This document shows, one piece after another, positions 55,316 through 64,000 of a DNA stretch of 64,000 nucleotides. Position 1 is the first letter of the stretch. The number at the start of each line of letters is the position of its first letter. The stretch lies in contig JACTAT010000076.1 of the NCBI GenBank assembly GCA_014526335.1, positions 385,601-449,600 of the forward strand, given 5' to 3'. Position numbers and translations under genes: made by a program. The stretch comes from Chrysaora quinquecirrha. Taxonomy: Eukaryota; Cnidaria; Scyphozoa; Semaeostomeae; Pelagiidae. The notes beneath the pieces were generated by a model, which saw only the letters and a list, made by a program, of their open reading frames with translations, made no database searches and was not told the origin of the DNA.

Positions 55316-55459
55316 TGTGCTGCTGCTGGTAATTGTGGTGCATTAAATGATGACGTTAAAAAAATAGCCATCCATCTGCTCCAGCCCTCTTCTTGCAAAC
55401 CAAAATCATTCTCTGAAGAGAAAACAAAATACTCCAATTTAACAAATTTCATGCACTAG

Positions 55460-56180
55460 GGTAATGGCAACAAACCTAGATTAGATGTCATTGTCAACCA
55501 CAAACATGCTAAAAACAATGCTAGAGTAGTTAATCAAAGACAATACAGTAAAAATAAAGAGACAGAACGAGTTACAGTAATAGTTCTACTGAAAAAATCA
55601 TTTTCGAGAAAAAGAATCGACAAAGAGCTCACAAGTGATCACACAAGTAAAGTGAAACCCAAAAGAATCCAACAGAACATTGCAGAACAGAACGCAGCAA
55701 CAGAAAAAAGTCTCCAGAGCAATTTCACTAATAATTAACCTTTTACGAACTTTCATTGTTATTTTTGTTCTTGGTCTTGGCTTTCTGGAATATCGTGGAA
55801 TATCTCATCCATTTTGTACTGCTTTTGAATTCTTGTAAACTTGACATTGTCTGTATGTGTCAAATGCTATCTGATTGTCTCTCTTGTAGTAGCCATGTAT
55901 TTATAGCCCATGCGGACTGGTGTACAAAGTCCATCGTCAGCTTAAAATACTTTTAGGATCCTTTACACCATAAAATTACAAAGTGCAGCTGCCTAGCAGC
56001 AGTGATACAAAATTGGTCATCTCCAAAGCTACGCAGTGCATGCATCGTATGATTAAATTTCAGGTTTTGGGCATGCCCTGTTCGACTTTGGTGAGTTGAG
56101 TACATTAGAAATATGGTATTTAAAATTACGCTGAAATAAGAAAGGAAAAAATGCTATGTTGCAAAAGACGCTTACTGCTG
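55460..56180. other. No gene seen
   Basis: AT-rich, no domain-bearing frame. Region before the satellite-like block. Confidence 0.5.
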
Positions 56181-56189
56181 TATGAAATA

Positions 56190-56690
56190 TTGGCTTTTTT
56201 AGAATACAGCTATCGAAAATGTGCAAGAATTACAATAGAGAAACATTTTTAACACAGCCTCCTCAAGTTGTATTCTAAACATGTGCAGGAACAACAAAAG
56301 GGAAAACTGCTCCTCTCAAATAGATGTCAGCATAAAAAACTTGTACAAGGATGCATAAAAAACATTGTTTATCTTGAAACATCCCCTTCTTTACATGTCT
56401 TGTAAAGATTACCTTTTTTAGAATACACCTTTTTACATTCTGCAGCATTTACAAAAGAGAAAAGTGTTCCTTTTTTAGAATACACCTATTTACAATGTGC
56501 AGCAATTACAAAACAGAAAAATTTTCCTCTCAAATAGAAGCCAGCATAAAAAAACATATACAAAGATGCATAGAAAACACTGTTAATGTTGAAACACTCC
56601 CTTCTTTACATGTATCCTAAACATTACCTTTTTTAAAATACACCTATTTACAATGTGCAGCAATTACAAAAGAAAAATTCTGCTATTGTA
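56190..56690. repeat. Complex satellite-like repeat
   Basis: A unit like CCTTTTTTAGAATACACCTA, then TTTACAATGTGCAGCAATTA and CAAAAGAG recurs at about 56196, 56410, 56470 and 56629. Between them a second unit (CTCAAATAG, then AGCATAAAAAACTTGTACAA, then ATGCATA and CTTGAAACA..CCCTTCTTTACATGT) occurs at about 56317 and 56525. Together this gives a higher-order period of about 210-220 bases. It ends just outside the MULE-like element. Confidence 0.8.
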
Positions 56691-56740
56691 TAGCTAACTA
56701 TATTCCAATCATTCTCAACTGATCAGTAGTTTTGAAAATT

Positions 56741-57511
56741 GTTATTGATAAAATATTGAATGACCTGTAATGACCTGAAATGAGCTGAAATGATCTGAAA
56801 TGACCTGAAAATGACCTGCAATTACCCTAAATGACCTGAAATGACCCCAAAATGAGCTGATCAGACTTGTTCCTTTCTTTTGAGAGCTGTCTAAATTCAT
56901 GGCTGTGTTAAAAAGACGGAACCGGTATTAGAAGCTGAAAGTGTGAATCTGGTAACGGCGTCCAAGAATATTGTAGGCTTCTTGAAAAGGAATGTGGAAA
57001 TGGGAATCTGGAGATTGGAATCGTAGTAAGGGGATTTGAGAAGGGGAATCTAAGAATAGGGTTCTACAGAAGGAATGGGGGAATGGGAATGTGGAAATGG
57101 GAGTTTGGGAATGAGAATCTGAGAAAGGGGATTTGAGAAGGGGAATCTAAGAAAAGGCTTCTGGAGAAGGAATGTGGGAATGGGAATCTGGGGATGGGAG
57201 TCTGAGGATGTGAATCTGAGAAAGGGAATTTGAGAAGAGAGATGTCAGCTGCCAACGGATTAAGACACTTCATCAATGCTCAGCAATTTCTCTTTAGTTG
57301 ATAAACAGAACAAAACAATGACAACTATCTAATAATAATAGAATTTGAAAGACAATGATTGATAGTTAAGTATATTCATAACCAAGATAACAGCCGTAAA
57401 GAACATAAAAAATGCGCATGTTTAAGTCTTGTAGATCCCTTAGGGCTCAAACTCCAAGCCTTGTTTTCTTAGAGAATCTGCAGCTTTCTCTGGTAATCGC
57501 TTCAATGTATC
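56741..57511. repeat. Left inverted arm of the MULE-like element
   Basis: Carries the native 3' end of the transposase gene (stop near 57446) and the 3' region up to the terminus. Inverse of 59757-60470 and of 14800-15623. Confidence 0.88.
56758..56865. repeat. Subterminal TGACCTGAAA repeats, left arm
   Basis: About ten units of a 10-11 base TGACCTGAAA pattern (variants TGAGCTGAAA, TGATCTGAAA, TGACCTGTAA). The counterpart is at 60370-60455 and a reduced version at 15590-15605. Possible transposase-binding array. Confidence 0.85.
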
Positions 57512-59479
57512 CTTTAATACGATAATACTCTTCAATGACAAATTTCTATCATGGTCCATCAAGCATTTCGTTAAGTAGTGAAGATGTATGTTACCTGCTT
57601 GCTTTTTTCTTTGCCCAGTTTTATGGCAAGTAATTCACAAACTCCAGTTGGCTTCACAACTACTATGTCTGCATTCGTTTAAGGGGACAGGCATTCCTGG
57701 CAGCGCTGCACTGCTTTTGGACACTTTCTTTTGTCGTCTTTGTGGACCAAGTAATATGTGTTTGTTTTGGTTCTTGTCGGGTCCAGAAGCTGTACCATTA
57801 GATCATCATCAGTGTAAGTTGTCGTTCCCTGAGCAACATAAGCACCTTCTTTAGTTTCTTGAGTTTTATTGGTGTAACTTTTCTGTGCTCTGTCGGACTA
57901 CTAGTTGCAGTGTGGCTCTTATTCTCCATATTTCCCTTTTCTGTTCTATCTTCAAATGGATCATAGAAAATAATTGGCTTATTAAACTTAATAACTATTG
58001 GCTTAATAACTGAAGCATTTTGTCTTACTTGCTGCCGTAAATATCCATCATCATGCGCCTCTTCTCTCTTGGCCGTGCTCCCAACTTCGACAGCTTCTCT
58101 GCATCCCTCTCCATCATGTGCTGCAAACATGTGAACTGATCTGCATGAGTGAAGACATCTCCTAAGCCTCCAGATAATGCTTTGGCCATGTCAGTTCCTA
58201 TCTTTTCTATCATAAGAAGTACAGTGCTATGTGCAACAAGATTTGCTGCAAAGTTTCTGTATGATGACTTGTCTTTTGCAAAATGCAACATAATGGGTCC
58301 AGGAAATTCAGGATTCTATCCAGAGTGCTAGCACAAAAGAGAAAAATTGGTGTAGCTACTGTCAGTCAACCAGAAACCGTCAAGGATTTCAAAGGTTGTG
58401 TCGACACCGTAAACTGAGTTCCCATTGACGCAAAATGGCTTCACATCTGCCAGAACTTCATCAGTGAAATGCATCGTAATGAAATGCTTGGGCATTATTA
58501 TCACAGACTTAGAAAGCCCTTCTGCACCATTGCTGTCTCTCGTCTGTGCAACAATTCTTTGAATTTTGTTGTTACTCTGAAAATTTTTATTTGATCAATT
58601 GACTTGCTATTTATGACTTTTTTCTTTATGTTGTGCACCTGCCTAGGATTCCGAACATCCTCACTCACAGATTTAGCATCATTTTGAGAGAATGTTCTGT
58701 ATACAGCTTCACTGCTTTCACTAGCTTCCAAGGCAGACTTCATCGAGTCCACTAGCTGTTTGTCTGTTCGATAATAGGATGCAGCTGTTGGCTTGACAGC
58801 GTTTCCATATCTTAGTACTTTAAAGTTCTTATCAAAATCTTCGGTAGAGGAGCTTTCATCAACACGATAGGCAGTGATGTAATACTTCTTGATATCTTTC
58901 TTATCCTTCTTTCTAGCAGTAGCCAGCATGTGCAACAAACCAGGATTTGCTTTGTTCTTTCTGGACGTCCGACAAAGCTCAAAAACAGTGTGGTCCGAGA
59001 CAACCCTCTTTTCGTAAGTGGTTCTTCCATGTCCCTTTGAGCTGGTGTTGTAGTACAAGGATTCCTCACTGTCTTTCAATACAAGTTTTATTTCTATTAT
59101 TTTCCCGTTGTTGCTTCTTTTTACATGAACAATCGTTTTGGCAGTTATCTGATATGCACCATTGTCATCTGCTGTCGCTAAGTGAATGGGAATGTTTTCA
59201 CTATTTAAGGTACAAAAAAATTTTTCCTTATTCCTGATGGCTTAGTTTTCTTCTCTACGTCCTCTGGACAAGGCAGCAAGATGTTCAGCAATGTTTGATT
59301 GTCAGTTGGGAATTTTGACACCTCAAATTGTGCGTCTCCACCTCCGTTTCCTGTTCTGACTGTCATCAATGATTGTCAAGCACATTGCTTCTTCCACTTT
59401 AAATGATACGTTTTGTGACAAATTGATGCTGCTTTCATCGCTTGCATCATCTTCATCATTGATGACCATATATTCAACT
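57430..59479 (-). pseudogene. MULE-like transposase with C-terminal Cys/His module, decayed
   Basis: The last large exon starts after an acceptor (CTTTTCCTACCAG, near 59480). Order on the minus strand: an N-terminal region (DNGAYQITAKTIVHVKRSNN; HTVFELCRTSRKNKANPGLL), a linker, then a catalytic-type domain: CVNGNSVYGVDTTFEILDGF (first Asp, about 58400), FPGPIMLHFAKDKSSYRNFA, EKIGTDMAKALSGGLGDVFT (second Asp) and CLQHMMERDAEKL (C-x2-H), and the C-terminal Cys/His segment matched by 14377-14868. DTTF, then GTD, then CxxH about 20 residues later resembles MULE-type DDE transposases. I count at least five stops or frameshifts. Family assignment is by motif order only. Confidence 0.55.
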
Positions 59480-59756
59480 GGTAGGAAAAGTAATAAACAT
59501 TAGAAACTTTTCAAGAGAAAAGTAGCTAGCTATTTTGAAGAACTTTGATACGCCAATACTTTATGTGATATTAAGTTTGCTAAGGCTGGCCTGATGATGA
59601 GCCTCAGTTTTTACTTGTTTAGGCCTACAGTTTTAACGCAGACTCGAACAAATTACGTCTTCGACACCTCAGCCACAGACGATGAACTCTACTGAAAATG
59701 AAGGCGTCGATCGGCTCACCGCTCCCATCATGTGAGAGATAACTCAAATGTCAAAA

Positions 59757-60470
59757 AACATTGAAGAGATTGCCAGAGAAAGCTGGAGATTCTCTAAGAA
59801 AGCAAGGCTTGGAGTTAGAGCCCTAAAATTCTACAAGACTCAAACGTGCTCATTTTTTATGTTCTTTACGGCTGTTATCTTGGTTATGAATATACTTAAC
59901 TATCAATCATTGTCTTTCAAATTCTATTATTATTAGATAGTTATCATTGTTTTTCTGTTTATTAACTAAAGGGAAATTGCTGAACATTGATGAAGTGTCT
60001 TAATCCGTTGGCAGCTGACTTCTCTCTTCTCAAATTCCCTTTCTCAGATTCACATCCCCAGATTCCCCATTCCCACATTCCTTCTCCAGAAGCCTTTCTC
60101 GGATTTTCATTCCCAGACTCCCATTACCACATTCCCATTCCCCAATTCCTCCTTAGAACCCTATTCTTAGATTCCCCTTCTCAAATCCCCTTTCTACGAT
60201 TCCAATCTCCAGATTCCCATTTCCACATTCCGTTTCAAGAAGCCTACAATATTCTTAGACGACGTTCCCAGATTCACATTTTCAGATTCTAATACCGGTT
60301 CCGTCTTTTTAACACAGCCATGAATTTTAAGCAGCTCTAAAAAGAAAGGAACTAGTCTGATCAGTTAATTTTGGGGTCATTTCAGGTCATATAGGGTAAT
60401 TGCAGGTCATTTTCAGGTAATTTCAGCTCATTTTAGGTCATTTCAGGTGATTCAATATTTTATCAATAAC
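59757..60470. repeat. Right inverted arm of the MULE-like element
   Basis: Starts inside the duplicated transposase gene end (ACATTGAAGAGATTGCCAGA; peptide end corresponding to LRKQGLEFEP) and runs through the minisatellite (60030-60290) and AGGTCA repeats (60370-60455) to the terminus. The coding scrap has no function in this position. Confidence 0.88.
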
Positions 60471-60479
60471 GACATGAAA

Positions 60480-62370
60480 ATACCTATTCAAAGTAAGAAC
60501 ACAAGCAAGGTAATTGTTGTCTGCTTCTCCCTCAGCTTCAGCAGCAGGAACTACCCTTTAATTATCAAATATATCCTGAACCTCGTGGACCAGCTCGAAA
60601 TAAAAGTTCATTCTTCTTTCTTGCTGCATCATTTAGATTAACTTTGCCCTCTGCAAAAAACAAATCAATACTTCTGTGAATCATCTGAAAACAGAAACAG
60701 CGAGGACAGTTTTGATGAAGATAGTAGCGACACCTCTGCAAGGTGATCAGGACTCTTCATAAATAGATTGCTGTTTATTGTGACATAGGTAAATGCATTG
60801 TAATATATCTACTGGAATTCTCTGTATTGGCCTGACTATTTGTCCCATGTACATTTTTCTTACTGCACTCGCAGGTGAATTTGGAAGATTGACTTTATTT
60901 CTGCTTCCGTGGACTCCATGCTAGAGGGCATGACCCAACAAGCTCACAACTGTGGCAATTTGTGTTGTTCCAAAAAAGATAAGAATATGATATCATACAT
61001 TATCAATACTTTTTTTCCTTTTCGTTAACTCTGACAATTATTTTCCACTTATTACATATAACATTTTCATCTTAAGAATAAAAATTCATGCACTAGTTCC
61101 CAGAACCCTAAAGAAACCCCATTCTGCAGTGACTTTTATACAATGTCTGAAGAGGTTTGTTTTTTAACATATTATTTATTTATTTCTTTAACATATTATT
61201 TATTTATTTTTCTGTTATTTATTTATTTATTGAGGTAATCTTATTTACCGTAACAGTTTTTGTAAATGTGCCAAGTAATTTTGTAATAAATAATGACACC
61301 GTATCAGCTGTTCTTTAACTGAATATGGATTAACTAAATCCGAAACATGTCTTGCAAACTGAAATCAATTGTTGTTTTTCTGAAAATTCTCTCAAGTTTT
61401 GTTGTGCTGAGAAATTTTGGTTTAACATATATATAATAAAGTATTACAGAATTCTTTTCAACATTTATAAGAAATTATGTTATTCAATATTTGTCTGCAG
61501 GTGCCTTCCTTCATTGAACCAAAGAGATTGCCCTTGTAACAGATTTGTTCCCCAATCTTCTTCGATTCTTTTTCAGATTTCTTAATTATTTACTCAATCT
61601 TTATTATTTTCCCACAAAATTAGAGCTGTATTAAGTAAATAGTGCAAATAAATTAAATACAGTTCTCTTGCTACTCTATGGTACGATGAAAGCAAAGGTG
61701 AAAGATGAAAGCAAAGTATTTTCGGGAACATCAGTTGCTGATGTAATGAGAATACATTGCCTTCCACTACCTGAACCTGAGGGCATCCTGACAAGTGTCG
61801 CAGAGTTTTCCAATTTGTTGAGACTTCCTCAAAAATTACAGAAACTTATGTTGAAAAAAAGGGTGCAAAAAAGGGGATGAAGTTTATGTTCATAATCACA
61901 TGTTCTTTTGCTGGATATCCCACAAGAAAGATAGCATCAAGCAGTGAAAGATGCAGTTCAGACTTGACAGCTTGATGCAAGAAATCAGATTGCAGTGAAA
62001 AATTTCAGAAGGAATGTTAGAGTATTAGCAGTGAAACATTATTACTTCTCAAATGTTATTAGATATTATTCTGGAAATTCCATAAGCAATTTCATCCTTG
62101 GGTGAGTATTTTCTAATTGTCCATTGTTTGCTTACTAGATATTTTTGTTATGTGTGGATTTCACTTGTGCAGGATGGTAAAATGAAACTTGTGTTCTTTT
62201 TTATTCTGAATGTGATGATGGAAAAAAACTTTGATGCATTTGCATTCGGTAAATGCTTTATCATTCTGTCTCTGACTTGAAACCAGCTTAGAACCCTCAT
62301 TCATTGCCACCATTTCTTTGATATAATGTGAATATTTGTAACTTTTTCCAATTTCAGTAATTATTGTGAC
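60480..62370. other. No gene supported
   Basis: Short frames at 60500-60640 and 61668-61880 (KVFSGTSVADVMRIHCLPLP) have protein-like composition but no domain. A TATTTATTTATT low-complexity tract lies at 61165-61235. Confidence 0.4.
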
Positions 62371-62378
62371 AAAGTGAC

Positions 62379-63274
62379 TCAAATGCTTGGTAAATGCATT
62401 AGTTGCTTGGTATGTAAAAGTAGCTTATTCTCTCCAAATTGCTCAGGCCATGTCCATTTGACAGTTTTTGCAATAGCATAGAGTGGTTGGTCAAAGGTCA
62501 TAACAGGTATTTGTCCTGGGTTAAGAAAAGCTGTAGCTTTATGTACTAACTTCATGCTATGACACGTCAAAGCTATGGAATGGGAATCTTCCTTAACAAG
62601 AGGAAGCATAGACGAGATGGATTTTAATACAACTATATTAATACAATGCAACTATACCATTGTGTTGACTGGCATTGAAGGCCCATCAAGAAAGCACAGC
62701 TGGAGGGGGATCTTTGGGAATCTTACATAGTCAAGCCACGTCTTTCCATATTTCATAACTTCACTCAGAGAACCAAACTCCTTTACTTTCCAAGAGTCAT
62801 TTACGGGAACAGAAGAATTCTTGTTTTTCATTGTTCTGACGTCAGAAATCTATTTTTAGACCTGGCTCCAAATCTTAAAATGATTTGCATGATTCAAAGT
62901 ACCTTGACACCAAGTTTCGGGTATTTAACAAAAAGTAAACAGTTTTGGTGTTTTCCGACACCTATCCAATGGACTACAACAGATGTACCTGACTTTTTTG
63001 AATCTTTCAAATCCTTTTTTACTGAAATACCTTTTCTGCAAAACACTGAACAGAGCTTGTGCTTTGTACCTCCGAACAAAATAAAGAGTTTTAATGTTTG
63101 TGATGCTGAAACTAGAAAGATCATTCCAAAGACAATTCCCTTTCCAATCCTAAAACTTTGCATTTTTCCTGGTTGGAAAAGTTTCATCCCATGAGAACTT
63201 CTTGGATTGAATTTACTTTTAACATAAAAATAAAGACCTTCCTTTGATTTGAGCATAGAATGACAAAATAGCAA
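62379..63274 (-). pseudogene. Fragment of the uncharacterised cnidarian DQPLYAIAK protein family
   Basis: Minus strand from 63274: KSKFNPRSSHGMKLFQPGKM, KHQNCLLFVKYPKLGVKVL, an eroded stretch with VKEFGSLSEVMKYGKTWLDY, then LKSISSMLPLVKEDSHSIAL, KATAFLNPGQIPVMTFDQPL and YAIAKTVKWTWPEQFGE, ending near 62400. The block ISSLLPLxxxxxHSxAxxxHxMxxxxxAxxFLNPGQxPVxxxDQPLxAIAKxxxWxWP is one I recall as the central signature of a very abundant uncharacterised protein family in cnidarians. Its function is unknown. Three or more frame changes or stops are present. The N-terminal signature of the same family is at 43670-44119. Confidence 0.6.
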
Positions 63275-63279
63275 AATAG

Positions 63280-64000
63280 CTACTTTTCCCTAGACATTGT
63301 GAAAGACATCTATTCCACTCCGTTTTATGTAAAGGAAGGGTATATTCCATTCCAACATGTTGTTTCCAAGCTCAGGAGATAATGTTATAGCTAATCATTA
63401 TTATTCTTTCTCCCTTCAAGTAAAATGGCAGTTTTCACTAGAATGGAGCTCCTTTAAGAGCTACTTACCTGTAAGTTGAAGTTTGATTGAGATTCTATGA
63501 GTCATCAGGCAGGAGTGGAGAAGATGTGCAAGAAAGAGAGTGGGGTCATGCACATAATCCAGCATTAAGAGCAATAATCAATGGGACAAAGACAAGTTAA
63601 AAGGCAAGACAGTTGAAACTGAAATCCGAAAATGAGTGGAGGACCTGAAAGGGTGGGGCACACCTCCTCGACTCCATGGTGATGGCTCACAGAATCTTCA
63701 ATATTAAATCAATTTGGCGCTATGTAATGCTTGCATAAGAATGTGCAAAAGTATCTTTCAATCAAGATAAATCAACAATTGATTGGGGACTCAATGACAA
63801 AGAATGATTGAAATTCTATACGCAAAGCTTCAATCTTTTCAGTGTCAAGTGAATGACAATGAATGCCTTCATAAGGAAATGCGGACATACTACAGGGCTT
63901 AGTGCTCAGCTGTCAAAATGACTCCCATTAAGACAGAGTCGATTGTGAAACCCGAAAATGAAATTTGTTGTTTGGGTATGAATTCAGATTTAACTGGATG
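63280..64000. other. No gene seen
   Basis: Final 720 bases lack any frame, splice site or repeat that I can support. Confidence 0.5.

Larger units (their letters stand above)
56741..60470 (-). mobile_element. MULE-like DNA transposon with 0.71-0.77-kb inverted arms
   Basis: Left end GTTATTGATAAAATATTGAA (56741) and right end ending TTCAATATTTTATCAATAAC (60470) are inverted copies. The arms, 56741-57511 and 59757-60470, are about 90 percent alike by eye and contain subterminal AGGTCA repeats, a shared ACCGGTTCCGTC block, a minisatellite and the last codons of the transposase gene. The gene fills the middle on the minus strand. A clean target duplication is not visible: TGAAAAT occurs one base outside the left end and four outside the right end. 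Very long inverted repeats are typical of Mutator-like elements. Confidence 0.8.

Noticed and set aside
55171..55452. 93-codon Ser/Pro-rich frame
   Set aside because: Produced by the GAT/GTG repeat on the other strand.
56741..60470. Interpretation as two independent 5'-truncated retrotransposon copies in opposite orientation
   Set aside because: The arms end at the same terminus on both outer sides and enclose the rest of the gene, which fits one inverted-repeat DNA element better. The solo copy at 14377 leaves some doubt.
1..64000. CRISPR arrays, bacterial operons, ribosome-binding sites
   Set aside because: Direct repeats found are minisatellites or transposon parts; genes have introns and the genome is eukaryotic.

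Overview
The window is animal nuclear DNA, most likely from an anthozoan cnidarian such as a coral or sea anemone. Spliced eukaryotic genes, AT-rich sequence and a dense, nested load of decayed transposons show a eukaryote. The cnidarian guess rests on recalled protein families that are abundant in coral and anemone genomes (for example the motif DQPLYAIAK and a DNxD/GSGKTH family), so it is an inference. No rRNA gene, intact tRNA gene, CRISPR array or bacterial operon was seen. No clearly intact, recognisable host gene is present.

Layout. 1-845 (-): end of an unrecognised coiled-coil gene. 900-2750: decayed PIF/Harbinger element. 2990-6405: two LINEs placed tail to tail. 6622-9365: DIRS-type retrotransposon with SAP-like and zinc-knuckle Gag, reverse transcriptase (RT) and RNase H. 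9690-9990: RT scrap. 10080-10385: cluster of palindromic CCTAGG motifs. 10491-14249: convergent gene pair, C2H2 zinc-finger protein (+) and P-element-type transposase (-). 14377-15623: one arm of a MULE-like element. 17890-24079 (-): large element with a transposase-like domain, a Cys-rich domain and a Ulp1-like protease domain. It is split by a LINE (19750-22499) that itself carries a TA-flanked MITE (20528-20894). 24300-26250: another LINE holding a nested LINE 3' end. 26400-36700: sparse, with orphan exons, a THAP-domain remnant and a tRNA-derived SINE candidate.

36714-38023: basic-tail exon (+) facing a Myb/SANT gene (-). 38230-39585: LINE tail. 40116-40816: neat three-exon small gene of unknown function. 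42231-44119: G-rich MITE, YqaJ-like nuclease exon, and a fragment of the cnidarian DNxD family. 45750-48222: second THAP copy flanked by inverted repeats, with possible downstream exons. 48540-50575: two LINE RTs pointing at each other; the second has a 410-codon open frame. 51230-54972: element with about 550-bp inverted arms, an 8-bp near-perfect target duplication, a 5'-truncated RLE-type (R2-like) retrotransposon inside and a MITE with a perfect 8-bp duplication in one arm. 56741-60470: MULE-like element with 0.71-0.77-kb inverted arms. 62379-63274: fragment of the DQPLYAIAK family.

The most interesting pattern is that two neighbouring, unrelated elements (51230-54972 and 56741-60470) share a design: very long inverted arms whose inner ends contain the 3' end of the element's own gene, so the gene terminus is duplicated in the far arm. 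The first may reveal the mobile origin of a protein family usually left as uncharacterised. The C2H2/P-transposase pair and the 17890-24079 protease element are further candidates for poorly described multi-part transposons. All family assignments were made by eye, without database searches.
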